DNA of 64,000 bases from Hydractinia symbiolongicarpus (GCF_029227915.1 NC_079876.1:250001-314000); one strand, 5' to 3'. Counted from the stretch's first letter, positions 1 to 12,433 are shown. Program-made: numbers and translations. The notes: generated by a model not told the origin, from the letters alone.

Positions 1-1720
1 CAGCGTCTCATCAAAAATGAAAACATTTTTAAAAACTACAAGTCTCATGGGTTTTAGTGGTGAAATAATAATTTAAAAAATCGTTTGGGAAATGAGTTTA
101 CTCCCTGAGTACTTTCTTTTTATACTTTTGACTATACGGGCGGAGTCCAGGATTTACAGGAAATCGCAGGTTTTCGTTTGCCGGCGATTAAACTTCTTTT
201 ATTTAGCGTCTCATCAAAAATAAAAACATTTTTGAAAACTACAAGTCTCATGCGTTTTAGTGGTGAAAAAATAATTTAAAAAATCGTTCGGGAAATGAGT
301 TTACTCCCTGGGTACTTTCTTTGTATACTTTTGACTATGCGGGCTGAGTCCGGGATTTACGGGAAATCGCGGGTTTTCGTTGGCCGGCGATTAAACCACT
401 TTCATTAAGCGTCTCATCAAAAATAAAAACATTTTTGAAAACTACAAGTCTCATGCGTTTTAGTGGTGAAAAAATAATTTAAAACATCGTTCGGGAAATG
501 AGTTTACTCCCTGGGTACTTTCTTTGTATACTTTTGACTATGCGGGCTGAGTCCGGGATTTACGGGAAATCGCAGGTTTTCGTTGGCCGGCGATTAAACC
601 ACTTTCATTAAGCGTCTCATCAATAATAAAAACATATCTGAAAACTACAAGTCTCCTGCGTTTTAGTGGTGAAAAAATAATTTAAAAATTCGTTCGGGAA
701 ATAAGTTTACTCACTGGGTACTTTCCTTGTATACTTTTGACTATACGGGCCGAGTCCGGGGATTACGGGAAATCGCAGATTTTTGTTTGCCGGCGATTAA
801 ACTTCTTATATTCAGCGTCTCATCAAAAATGAAAACATATCTGAAAACTACAAGTCTCCTGCGTTTTAGTGGTGAAAAAGTAATATAAAAAATCGTTCGG
901 GAAATGAGTTTACTCACTGGGTACTTTCCTTGTATACTTTTAACTATACGGGCCGAGTCCGGGATTTACGGGAAATCGCAGGTTTTCGTTTGCCGGCGAT
1001 TAAACTTCTTTTATTCAACGTCTCATCAAAAATGAAAACATTTTTAAAAACTACAAGTCTCATGGGCTTTAGTGGTGAAATAATAATTTAAAAAATCGTT
1101 TGGGAAATGAGTTTACTCCCTGGGTACTTTCTTTTTATACTTTTGACTATACGGGCCGAGTCCAGGATTTACGGGAAGTCGCGGGTTTTCGTTTGCCGGC
1201 GATTAAACTTCTTTTATTCAGCGTCTCATCAAAAATGAAAACATTTTTAAAAACTACAAGTCTCATGGGTTTTAGTGGTGAAATAATAATTTAAAAAATC
1301 GTTTGGGAAATGAGTTTACTCCCTGGGTACTTTCTTTTTATACTTTTGACTATACGGGCGGAGTCCAGGATTTACGGGAAATCGCAGGTTTTCGTTTGCC
1401 GGCGATTAAACTTCTTTTATTCAGCGTCTCATCAAAAATAAAAACATTTTTGAAAACTACAAGTCTCATGCGTTTTAGTGGTGAAAAAATAATTTAAAAA
1501 ATCGTTCGGGAAATGAGTTTACTCCCTGGGTACTTTCTTTGTATACTTTTGACTATGCGGGCTGAGTCCGGGATTTACGGGAAATCGCGGGTTTTCGTTG
1601 GCCGGCGATTAAACCACTTTCATTAAGCGTCTCATCAAAAATAAAAACATTTTTGAAAACTACAAATCTCATGCGTTTTAGTGGTGAAAAAATAATTTAA
1701 AAAATCGTTCGGGAAATGAG
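1..1720 (+). repeat. 6-mer HOR, 1,218-bp period, two copies (second partial)
   Basis: Bases 1-1,218 recur from 1,219 to about 1,720, where copy two switches to a monomer with TTTACGCACT. Shared rare variants include TTTTTATAC for TTTGTATAC, the GGGCGGAGTCCAGG patch, AAAAATAAAAAC replacing AAAAATGAAAAC, and GACTATGCGGGCTGAG. A handful of substitutions separate the copies, for example near 110, 158 and 205. Two adjacent monomers at about 620-880 carry CATATCTG and CTCCTGCG variants not seen in the copy-two segment. Confidence 0.85.
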
Positions 1721-3706
1721 TTTACGCACTGGGTACTTTCCTTGTATACTTTTAACTATACGGGCCGAGTCCGGGATTTACGGGAAATCGCGGGTTTTCG
1801 TTTGCCGGCGATTAAACATCTTTTATTCAGCGACTCATCAAAAATGAAAACATTTTTAAAAACTACAAGTCTCATGGGCTTTAGTAGTGAAATAATAATT
1901 TAAAAAATCGTTTGGGAAATGAGTTTACTCCCTGTGTACTTTTCTTTGTATACTTTTGAGTATACGGGCCGAGTCCGGGATTTACGGGAAATCGCAGGTT
2001 TTCGTTTGCCGGCGATTAAACTTCTTTTATTCAGCGTCTCATCAAAAATGAAAACATTTTTGGAAACTACAAGCCTCATGCGTTTTAGTGGTGAAAAAAT
2101 AATTTAAAAAATCGTTCGGGAAATGCGTTTACACCCTGGGTACTTTCTTTGTATACTTTTGACTATACGAACCGAGTCCGGGATTTACGGGAAATCGCAG
2201 GTTTTCGTTTGCCGGCGATTAAACTTCTTTTATTCGGTGTCTCATCAAAAATGAAAACATTTTTAAAAACTACAAGTCTCATGCGTTTTAGTGGTGAAAA
2301 AATAATTTAAAAATTCGTTCGGGAAATAAGTTTACTCACTGGGTACTTTCCTTGTATACTTTTGACTATACGGGCCGAGTCCGGGATTTACGGGAAATCG
2401 CAGGTTTTCGTTTGCCGGCGATTAAACTTCTTATATTTAGCGTCTCATCAAAAATGAAAACATATCTGAAAACTACAAGTCTCATGCGTTTTAGTGGTGA
2501 AAAAATAATTTAAAAATTCGTTCGGGAAATGAGTTTACTCACTGGGTACTTTCCTTGTATACTTTTAACTATACGGGCCGAGTCCGGGATTTACGGGAAA
2601 TCGCAGGTTTTCGTTTGCCGGCGTTTAAACTTCTTTTATTCAGCGTCTCATCAAAAATGAAAACATTTTTAAAAACTACAAGTCTCATGGGCTTTAGTGG
2701 TGAAAAAATAATTTAAAAAATCGTTCGGGAAATGAGTTTACGCACTGGGTACTTTCCTTGTATACTTTTAACTATACGGGCCGAGTCCGGGATTTACGGG
2801 AAATCGCGGGTTTTCGTTTGCCGGCGATTAAACATCTTTTATTCAGCGTCTCATCAAAAATGAAAACATTTTTAAAAACTACAAGTCTCATGGGCTTTAG
2901 TAGTGAAATAATAATTTAAAAAATCGTTTGGGAAATAAGTTTACTCCCTGTGTACTTTTCTTTGTATACTTTTGAGTATACGGGCCGAGTCCGGGATTTA
3001 CGGGAAATCGCAGGTTTTCGTTTGCCGGCGATTAAACTTCTTTTATTCAGCGTCTCATCAAAAATGAAAACATTTTTGGAAACTACAAGCCTCATGCGTT
3101 TTAGTGGTGAAAAAATAATTTAAAAAATCGTTCAAGAAATGCGTTTACACCCTGGGTACTTTCTTTGTATACTTTTGACTATACGGACCGAGTCCGGGAT
3201 TTACGGGAAATCGCAGGTTTTCGTTTGCCGGCGATTAAACTTCTTTTATTCGGCGTCTCATCAAAAATGAAAACATTTTTAAAAACTACAAGTCTCATGC
3301 GTTTTAGTGGTGAAAAAATAATTTAAAAATTCGTTCGGGAAATAAGTTTACTCATTGGGTACTTTCCTTGTATACTTTTGACTATACGGGCCGAGTCCGG
3401 GATTTACGGGAAATCGCAGGTTTTCGTTTGCCGGCGATTAAACTTCTTATATTCAGCGTCTCATCAAAAATGAAAACATATCTGAAAACTACAAGTCTCA
3501 TGCGTTTTAGTGGTGAAAAAATAATTTAAAAATTCGTTCGGGAAATGAGTTTACTCACTGGGTACTTTCCTTGTATACTTTTAACTATACGGGCCGAGTC
3601 CGGGATTTACGGGAAATCGCAGGTTTTCGTTTGCCGGCGATTAAACTTCTTTTATTCAGCGTCTCATCAAAAATGAAAACATTTTTAAAAACTACAAGTC
3701 TCATGG
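1675..3706 (+). repeat. 5-mer HOR, about 1,016-bp period, two copies
   Basis: The rare string TTTACGCACT occurs at 1,721 and 2,737. It is followed in both copies by CCTGTGTACTTTTC (one extra T) with TTTTGAGTATAC, and then by the CATATCTG monomer. Differences include GAACCGAG at about 2,169 against GGACCGAG at about 3,185, and TTCGGGAAATG against TTCAAGAAATG near 3,131. The one-base length excess over 5 x 203 comes from the extra T. A third, more diverged relative of the last monomers continues into 4,130-4,560. Confidence 0.8.
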
Positions 3707-6060
3707 GCTTTAGTGGTGAAATAATAATTTAAAAAATTGTTCGGGAAATGAGTTTACTCCCTGGGTACTTTCTTTGTATACTTTTGACTATACGGGCCCA
3801 GTCCGGGATTTACGGGAAGTCGCGGGATTTCGTTTGCCGGCGATTAAACTTCTTTTATTCAGCGTCTCATCAAAAATGAAAACATTTTTAAAAACTACAA
3901 GTCTCATGGGCTTTAGTGGTGAAATAATAATTTAAAAAATCGTTCGGGAAATGAGTTTACACCCTGGGTTCATTCTTTGTATACTTTTGACTATACGGGC
4001 CGAGTCCGGAATTTACGGGAAATCGCGGGTTTTCGTTTGCCGGCGATTAAACTTCTTTTATTCAGCGTCTCATCAAAAATGAAAACATTTTTGAAAACTA
4101 CAAGTCTCATGCGTTTTAGTGGTGAAAAAATAATTTAAAAAATCGTTCGGGAAATGCGTTTACACCCTGGGTACTTTCTTCGTATACTTTTGCCTATACG
4201 GGCCGAGTCCGGGATTTACGGGAAATCGCAGGTTTTCGTTTGCCGGCGATTAAATTTCTTTTATTCAGCGTCTCATCAAAAATGAAAACATTTTTAAAAA
4301 CTACAAGTCTCATGTGTTTTAGTGGTGAAAAAATAATTTAAAAATTCGTTCGAGAAATAAGTTTACTCACTGGGTACTTTCCTTGTATACTTTTGACTAT
4401 ACGGGCCGAGTCCGGGATTTACGGGAAATCGCAGGTTTTCGTTTGCCGGCGATTAAACTTCTTATATTCAGCGTCTCATCAAAAATGAAAACATATCTGA
4501 AAACTACAAGTCTCATGCGTTTTAGTGGTGAAAAAGTAATATAAAAAATCGTTCGGGAAATGAGTTTACTCCCTGGGTACTTCCTTTGTATACTTTTGAC
4601 TATACGGGCCGAGTCCGGGATTTACGGGAAATCGCAGGTTTTCGTCTGCCGGCGATTAAACTTCTTTTATTCAGCGTCTCATCAAAAATGAAAACATTTT
4701 TGAAAACTACAAGTCTCATGCGTTTTAGTGGTGAAAAAATAATTTAAAAAATCGTTCGGGAAATGAGTTTACACCCTGGATACTTTCTTTGTATACTTTT
4801 GACTATAAGGGCCGAGTCCGGGATTTACGGGAAATCGCAGGTTTTCGTTTGCCGGCGATTAAACATCTTTTATTCAGCGTTTCATCAAAAATGAAAACAT
4901 TTTTAAAAACTACAAGTCTCATGCGTTTTAGTGGTGAAAAAATAATTTAAAAATTCGTTCGGGAACTAAGTTTACTCACTGGGTACTTTCCTTGTATACT
5001 TTTGACTATACGGGCCGAGTCCGGGATTTACGGGAAGTCGCAGGTTTACGTTTGCCGGCGATTAAACTTCTTATACTCAGCGTCTCATCAAAAATGAAAA
5101 CATTTTTGAAAACTACAAGTCTCATGCGTTTTAGTGGTGAAAAAATAATTTAAAAAATCGTTCGGGAAATGAGTTTACACCCTGGGTACTTTCTTTGTAT
5201 ACTTTTGACTATACGGGCCTAGTCCGGGATTTACGGGAAATCGCAGGTTTTCGTTTGCCGGTGATTAAACTTCTTTTAATCAGCGTCTCATCAAAAATGA
5301 AAACATTTTTGAAAACTACAAGTCTCATGCGTTTTAGTGGTGAAAAAATAATTTAAAAAATCGTTCGGGAAATGAGTTTACACCCCGGGTACTTTTTTTG
5401 TATACTTTTGACTATACGGGCCGAGTCCGGGATTTACGGGAAATCGCGTGTTTTCGTTTGCCGGCGATTAAACATCTTTTATTCAGCGTCTCTTCAAAAA
5501 TGAAAACATTTTTAAAAACTACAAGTCTTGTGGGCTTTAGTGGTGAAATAATAATTTGAAAAATCGTTCGGGAAATGAGTTTACACCCCGGGTACTTTCT
5601 TTGTATACTTTTGACTATACGGGCCGAGTCCGGGATTTACGGGAAATCGCAGGTTTTCGTTTGCCGGCGATTAAACTTCTTGAATTCAGCGTCTCATCAA
5701 AAATGAAAACATTTTTAAAAACTACAAGTCTCATGGGCTTTAGTGGTGAAATAATAAGTTAAAAAATCGTTTGGGAAATGAGTTTACTCCCTGGGTACTT
5801 TCTTTGTATACTTTTGACTGTACGGGCCGAGTCCGGGATTTACGGGAAATCGCAGGTTTTCGTCTGCCGGCGATTAAACTTCTTTTATTCAGCGTCTCAT
5901 CAAAAATGAAAACATTTTTGAAAACTACAAGTCTCATGCGTTTTAGTGGTGAAAAAATAATTTAAAAAATCGTTCGGGAAATGAGTTTACACCCTGGATA
6001 CTTTCTTTGTATACTTTTGACTATAAGGACCGAGTCCGGGATTTACGGGAAATCGCAGGT
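3707..6060 (+). repeat. Mixed satellite zone with weak 6-mer relation
   Basis: Only satellite monomers are present here. A CTGGATAC...TATAAGG variant at about 4,778-4,808 recurs 1,218 bp later (GACTATAAGG at 4,801 and 6,019), so a 6-mer relation is visible, but no pair of long near-identical copies is. The monomers at about 3,780-4,050 carry the rare GGGCCCAGTCC and GGGTTCATTC variants that reappear near 48.8 kb. An isolated GAATTC at 5,682 comes from TTTTATTC mutated to TTGAATTC. Confidence 0.75.
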
Positions 6061-7852
6061 TTTCGTTTGCCGGCGATTAAATTTCTTTTATTCAGCGTCT
6101 CATTAAAAATGAAAACATTTTTAAAAACTACAAGTCTCATGCGTTTTAGTGGTGGAAAAATAATTTAAAAATTCGTTCGGGAAATAAGTTTACTCACTGG
6201 GTACTTTCTTGGTATACTTTTGACTATACGGGCCGAGTCCGGGATTTACGGGAAATCGCGGATTTTTGTTTGCCGGCGATTAAACTTCTTTTATTCAGCG
6301 TCTCATCAAAAATGAAAACATTTTTGAAAACTACAAGTCTCATGCGTTTTAGTGGTGAAAAAATAATTTAAAAAATCGTTCGGGAAATGAGTTTACACCC
6401 TGGGTACTTTCTTTGTATACTTTTGACTATACGGTCCGAGTCCGGGATTTATGGGAAATCGCAGTTTTTCGTTTGCCGGCGATTAAACTTCTTTTATTCA
6501 GCGTCTCATCAAAAATGAAAACATTTTTGAAAACTACAAGTCTCATGCGTTTTAGTGGTGAAAAAATAATTTAAAAATTCGTTCGGGAAATGAGTTTACT
6601 CACTGGGTGCTTTCCTTGTATACTTTTGACTATACGGGCCGAGTCCGGGATTTACGGGAAATCGCGTGTTTTCGTTTGCCGGCGATTAAACATCTTTTAT
6701 TCAGCGTCTCATCAGCAATGAAAACATTTTTAAAAACTACAAGTCCCATGGGCTTTAGTGGTGAAATAATAATTTAAAAAATCCTTTGGGAAATGAGTTT
6801 ACTCCCTGGGTACTTTCTTTGTATACTTTTGACTATACGGGCCGAGTCCAGGATTTACGGGAAATCGCAGGTTTTCGTTTGCCGGCGATTAAACTTCTTT
6901 TATTCAGCGTCTCATCAAAAATGAAAACATTTTTGAAAATTACAAGTCTCATGCGTTTTAGTGGTGAAAAAATAATTTAAAAAATCGTTCGGAAAATGAG
7001 TTTACTCCCTGGGTACTTTCTTTGTATACTTTTGACTATACGGGCCAAGCCCCGGATTTACGGGAAAACGCGGGATTTCGTTTGCCGGCGATTAAACCTC
7101 TTTCTTTAAGCGTCTCATCAAAAAGGAAAACATTTTTGAAAACTACAAGTCTCATGCGTTTTAGTGGTGAAAAAATAATTTGAAAAAACGTTCGGGAAAT
7201 GAGTTTACTCCCTGGGTACTTTCTTGGTATACTTTTGACTATACGGGCCGAGTCCGGGATTTACGGGAAATCGCGGATTTTTGTTTGCCGGCGATTAAAC
7301 TTCTTTTATTCAGCGTCTCATCAAAAATGAAAACATTTTTGAAAACTACAAGTCTCATGCGTTTTAGTGGTGAAAAGAGAATTTAAAAAGTCGTTTTGGA
7401 AATGGGTTTACTCTCAGGGTACTTTCTTTGTATACATTCGACTATACGGGCCGAGCCCAGGATTTACGGGAAATCGCGGGTTTTCGTTTGCCGGCGATTA
7501 AACCACTTTCATTAAGCGTCTCAACAAAAATGAAAACATTTCTGAAAACTACAAGTCTCATGCATTTTAGTGGTGAAAAAATAATTTAAAAAATCGTTCG
7601 GGAAATGAGTTTACACCCCGGGTACTTTCTTTGTATACTTTTGACTATATGGGCCGAGTCCGGGATTTACGGGAAATCACAGGTTTTCGTTTGCCGGCGA
7701 TTAAACTTCTTTTATTCAGCGTCTCATCAAAAATTAAAACATTTTTGAAAACTACAATTCTCATGCGTTTTAGTGGTGAAAAAATAATTTAAAAAATCGT
7801 TCGGGAAATAAGTTTACTGCCTGGGTACTTTCTTTGTATACTTTGGACTATA

Positions 7853-7886
7853 CGGGCCGAGTCCGGGATTTACGGGAAGTCGCGGG
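7853..7886. other. Helically phased CGGG patch (example copy)
   Basis: CGGG begins at 7,853, 7,864, 7,873 and 7,883, spacings 11, 9 and 10 bp. This is the GC-rich heart (phase 63-96) of an AT-rich monomer. The first three occur in most monomers; the fourth depends on a GCAGG to GCGGG change. Placement on one face of the helix suggests a possible protein-binding site, which is inference. Confidence 0.6.
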
Positions 7887-8196
7887 TTTTCGTTTGCCGG
7901 CGATTAAACTTCTTTTATTCAACGTCTCATCAAGAATGAAAACATTTTTAAAAACTACAAGTCTCGTGGGCTTTAGTGGTGAAATAATAATTTGAAAAAT
8001 CGTTCGGGAAATGAGTTTACACCCCGGGTACTTTCTTTGTATACTTTTGACTATACGGGCCGAGTCCGGGATTTACGGGAAATCGCAGGTTTTCGTTTGC
8101 TGGCAATTAAACTTCTTTTATTCAGCGTCTCATCAAAAATGAAAACATTTTTGAAAACTACAAGTCTCATGCGTTTTAGTGGTGAAAAAATAATTT

Positions 8197-8399
8197 AAAA
8201 AATCGTTCGGGAAATGAGTTTACTCCCTGGGTACTTTCTTTGTATACTTTTGACTATACGGGCCGAGTCCGGGATTTACGGGAAATCGCGGATTTTTGTT
8301 TGCCGGCGATTAAACTTCTTTTATTCAGCGTCTCATCAAAAATGAAAACATTTTTGAAAGCTACAAGTCTCATGCGTTTCAGTGGTGAAAAGATAATTT
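8197..8399 (+). repeat. Representative near-consensus 203-bp monomer
   Basis: This unit runs from phase 1 to phase 203; the next monomer starts at 8,400. Layout by phase: an A-run then TCGTTCGGG (1-15); a hypervariable box (27-35, here CTCCCTGGG); GTATA/TATAC dyad (46-63); GC-rich patch with CGGG at 63, 74 and 83; AATCGC/GCGATT arms (88-93 and 110-115); palindrome GCCGGC (106-111); a second variable box (116-131); a hairpin-capable dyad (140-161); an invariant-looking block ACTACAAGTCTCATG (164-178; this copy starts with G); and an AT-rich tail (192-203). It differs from my consensus at a few sites, for example GCGGATTTTTG in place of GCAGGTTTTCG. At 203 bp the unit is in the range of one nucleosome plus linker. 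Confidence 0.95.
8336..8357. other. Conserved hairpin-capable dyad (example copy)
   Basis: Arms TCAAAAATG and CATTTTTGA are perfect reverse complements of 9 bp around an AAAA loop, at phase 140-161. Most monomers with CATTTTTGA have the perfect form. Those with CATTTTTAA keep a 7-bp core. CATTTCTGA and AAAAAGG monomers break it. Extrusion as a hairpin or recognition by a protein is inference. Confidence 0.8.
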
Positions 8400-11300
8400 A
8401 AAAAATCGTTTTGGAAAGGGGTTTACTCACAGGGTACTTTCTATGTATACATTCGACTATACGGCCAAGCCCGGGAATTACGGGAAGTCGCGGGTTTTCG
8501 TTTCCGGCGATTAAACCACTTTCATTAAGCGTCTCATCAAAAATGAAAACATTTCTGAAAACTACAAGTCTCATGTGTTTTAGTGGTGAAAAAATAAGTT
8601 AAAAAATCGTTCGGGAAATGAGTTTACACCCCGGGTACTTTCTTTGTATACTTTTGACTATACGGGCCGAGTCCGGGATTTACGGGAAATCGCAGGTTTT
8701 CGTTTGCCGGCGATTAAACTTCTTTTATTCAGCGTCTCATCAAAAATGAAAATATTTTTAAAAACTACAAGTCTCATGCGTTTTAGTGGTGAAAAAATAA
8801 TTTAAAAAATCGTTCGGGAAATGAGTTTACTCCCTGGGTATTTTCTTTGTATACTTTTTACTATACGAACCGAGTCCAGGATTTACGGGAAGTCGCGGGT
8901 TTTCGTTTGCCGGCGATTAAATTTCTTTTATTCAGCGTCTCATTAAAAATGAAAACATTTTTAAAAACTACAAGTCTCATGCGTTTTAGTGGTGGAAAAA
9001 TAATTTAAAAATTCGTTCGGGAAATAAGTTTACTCACTGGGTACTTTCTTGGTATACTTTTGACTATACGGGCCGAGTCCGGGATTTACGGGAAATCGCG
9101 GATTTTTGTTTGCCGGCGATTAAACTTCTTTTATTCAGCGTCTCATCAAAAATGAAAACATTTTTGAAAACTACAAGTCTCATGCGTTTTAGTGGTGAAA
9201 AAATAATTTAAAAAATCGTTCGGGAAATGAGTTTACACCCTGGGTACTTTCTTTGTATACTTTTGACTATACGGTCCGAGTCCGGGATTTATGGAAAATC
9301 GCAGTTTTTCGTTTGCCGGCGATTAAACTTCTTTTATTCAGCGTCTCATCAAAAATGAAAACATTTTTGAAAACTACAAGTCTCATGCGTTTTAGTGGTG
9401 AAAAAATAATTTAAAAATTCGTTCGGGAAATGAGTTTACTCACTGGGTGCTTTCCTTGTATACTTTTGACTATACGGGCCGAGTCCGGGATTTACGGGAA
9501 ATCGCGTGTTTTCGTTTGCCGGCGATTAAACATCTTTTATTCAGCGTCTCATCAGCAATGAAAACATTTTTAAAAACTACAAGTCCCATGGGCTTTAGTG
9601 GTGAAATAATAATTTAAAAAATCCTTTGGGAAATGAGTTTACTCCCTGGGTACTTTCTTTGTATACTTTTGACTATACGGGCCGAGTCCAGGATTTACGG
9701 GAAATCGCAGGTTTTCGTTTGCCGGCGATTAAACTTCTTTTATTCAGCGTCTCATCAAAAATGAAAACATTTTTGAAAATTACAAGTCTCATGCGTTTTA
9801 GTGGTGAAAAAATAATTTAAAAAATCGTTCGGAAAATGAGTTTACTCCCTGGGTACTTTCTTTGTATACTTTTGACTATACGGGCCAAGCCCCGGATTTA
9901 CGGGAAAACGCGGGATTTCGTTTGCCGGCGATTAAACCTCTTTCTTTAAGCGTCTCATCAAAAAGGAAAACATTTTTGAAAACTACAAGTCTCATGCGTT
10001 TTAGTGGTGAAAAAATAATTTGAAAAAACGTTCGGGAAATGAGTTTACTCCCTGGGTACTTTCTTGGTATACTTTTGACTATACGGGCCGAGTCCGGGAT
10101 TTACGTGAAATCGCGGATTTTTGTTTGCCGGCGATTAAACTTCTTTTATTCAGCGTCTCATCAAAAATGAAAACATTTTTGAAAACTACAAGTCTCATGC
10201 GTTTTAGTGGTGAAAAGAGAATTTAAAAAGTCGTTTTGGAAATGGGTTTACTCTCAGGGTACTTTCTTTGTATACATTCGACTATACGGGCCGAGCCCAG
10301 GATTTACGGGAAATCGCGGGTTTTCGTTTGCCGGCGATTAAACCACTTTCATTAAGCGTCTCAACAAAAATGAAAACATTTCTGAAAACTACAAGTCTCA
10401 TGCATTTTAGTGGTGAAAAAATAATTTAAAAAATCGTTCGGGAAATGAGTTTACACCCCGGGTACTTTCTTTGTATACTTTTGACTATATGGGCCGAGTC
10501 CGGGATTTACGGGAAATCACAGGTTTTCGTTTGCCGGCGATTAAACTTCTTTTATTCAGCGTCTCATCAAAAATTAAAACATTTTTGAAAACTACAATTC
10601 TCATGCGTTTTAGTGGTGAAAAAATAATTTAAAAAATCGTTCGGGAAATAAGTTTACTGCCTGGGTACTTTCTTTGTATACTTTGGACTATACGGGCCGA
10701 GTCCGGGATTTACGGGAAGTCGCGGGTTTTCGTTTGCCGGCGATTAAACTTCTTTTATTCAACGTCTCATCAAGAATGAAAACATTTTTAAAAACTACAA
10801 GTCTCGTGGGCTTTAGTGGTGAAATAATAATTTGAAAAATCGTTCGGGAAATGAGTTTACACCCCGGGTACTTTCTTTGTATACTTTTGACTATACGGGC
10901 CGAGTCCGGGATTTACGGGAAATCGCAGGTTTTCGTTTGCTGGCAATTAAACTTCTTTTATTCAGCGTCTCATCAAAAATGAAAACATTTTTGAAAACTA
11001 CAAGTCTCATGCGTTTTAGTGGTGAAAAAATAATTTAAAAAATCGTTCGGGAAATGAGTTTACTCCCTGGGTACTTTCTTTGTATACTTTTGACTATACG
11101 GGCCGAGTCCGGGATTTACGGGAAATCGCGGATTTTTGTTTGCCGGCGATTAAACTTCTTTTATTCAGCGTCTCATCAAAAATGAAAACATTTTTGAAAG
11201 CTACAAGTCTCATGCGTTTCAGTGGTGAAAAGATAATTTAAAAAATCGTTTTGGAAAGGGGTTTACTCACAGGGTACTTTCTATGTATACATTCGACTAT

Positions 11301-11740
11301 ACGGCCAAGCCCGGGAATTACGGGAAGTCGCGGGTTTTCGTTTCCGGCGATTAAACCACTTTCATTAAGCGTCTCATCAAAAATGAAAACATTTCTGAAA
11401 ACTACAAGTCTCATGTGTTTTAGTGGTGAAAAAATAAGTTAAAAAATCGTTCGGGAAATGAGTTTACACCCCGGGTACTTTCTTTGTATACTTTTGACTA
11501 TACGGGCCGAGTCCGGGATTTACGGGAAATCGCAGGTTTTCGTTTGCCGGCGATTAAACTTCTTTTATTCAGCGTCTCATCAAAAATGAAAATATTTTTA
11601 AAAACTACAAGTCTCATGCGTTTTAGTGGTGAAAAAATAATTTAAAAAATCGTTCGGGAAATGAGTTTACTCCCTGGGTATTTTCTTTGTATACTTTTTA
11701 CTATACGAACCGAGTCCAGGATTTACGGGAAGTCGCGGGT

Positions 11741-12433
11741 TTTCGTTTGCCGGCGATTAAACTTCTTTTATTCAGCGTCTCATCAAAAATGAAAACATTT
11801 TTAAAAACTACAAGTCTCATGGGCTTTAGTGGTGAAAAAATAATTTACAAAATCGTTCGGGAAATGAGTTTACACCCTGGATACTTTCTTTGTATACTTT
11901 TGACTATAAGGGCCGAGTCCGGGATTTACGGGAAATCGCAGGTTTTCGTTTGCCGGCGATAAAACTTCTTTTATTCAGCGTCTCATCAAAAATGAAAACA
12001 TTTTTAAAAACTACAAGTCTCATGCGTTTTAGTGGTGAAAAAATAATTTGAAAAAACGTTCGGGAAATGAGTTTACTCCCTGGGTACTTTCTTTGTATAC
12101 TTTTGACTATACGGGCTGAGTCCGGGATTTACGGGAAATCGCAGGTTTTCGTCTGCTGGCGATTAAACTTCTTTTATTCAGCGTCTCATCAAAAATGAAA
12201 ACATTTTTGAAAACTACAAGTCTCATGCGTTTTAGTGGTGAAAAAATAATTTACAAAATCGTTCGGGAAATGAGTTTACACCCTGGATACTTTCTTTGTA
12301 TACTTTTGACTATAAGGGCCGAGTCCGGGATTTACGGGAAATCGCAGGTTTTCGTTTGCCGGCGATAAAACTTCTTTTATTCAGCGTCTCATCAAAAATG
12401 AAAACATTTTTAAAAACTACAAGTCTCATGCGT
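11741..12433 (+). repeat. Dimer duplication, about 405-406 bp
   Basis: The variant TAATTTACAAAATC, followed by CACCCTGGATAC, TATAAGGGCC and GCGATAAAAC, occurs at about 11,841 and again at about 12,246. It is followed in both places by an AATTTGAAAAAACG monomer. The second copy runs directly into sequence matching 10,020 onward. This is a two-monomer step inserted between the 14-mer domain and its partial third copy. Confidence 0.8.

Larger units (their letters stand above)
6061..11740 (+). repeat. 14-mer HOR, 2,840-bp period, two almost identical copies
   Basis: Copy one is about 6,061-8,900 and copy two about 8,901-11,740. Reading the two line by line I found two substitutions in 2,840 bp: G at 6,455 against A at 9,295, and G at about 7,266 against T at about 10,106. 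Shared private variants include CATTAAAAATG, GTGGTGGAAAAA, ATCCTTTGGG, a CGGCCAAG one-base deletion and a GTTTCCGGCG one-base deletion. The two deletions explain 2,840 in place of 2,842. Near-identity at this length indicates a very recent tandem duplication. Confidence 0.95.

Noticed and set aside
6700-6790. Minus-strand hammerhead ribozyme core (TGATGAG with CGAAAAC downstream)
   Set aside because: Satellite hammerheads are known, so I looked. In most monomers the essential C before TGATGA is T. The variant at about 6,713 and 9,553 restores CTGATGAG, but no stem II pairing joins it to the CGAAAAC about 30 bases on.
8197-8399. CENP-B box (TTCG, four bases, A, two bases, CGGG) in the monomer
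   Set aside because: TTCGGGAAATG and TTCGTTTGCCGGCG both fail at the required A and CGGG positions, and I saw no match on the minus strand.
8197-8399. Internal RNA polymerase III promoter (A box near TAGTGGTGAAA, B box near GTTCGGGAA)
   Set aside because: Both differ from the A-box and B-box consensus at key positions, and no tRNA-like fold is present, so it is not a tRNA-derived SINE array.
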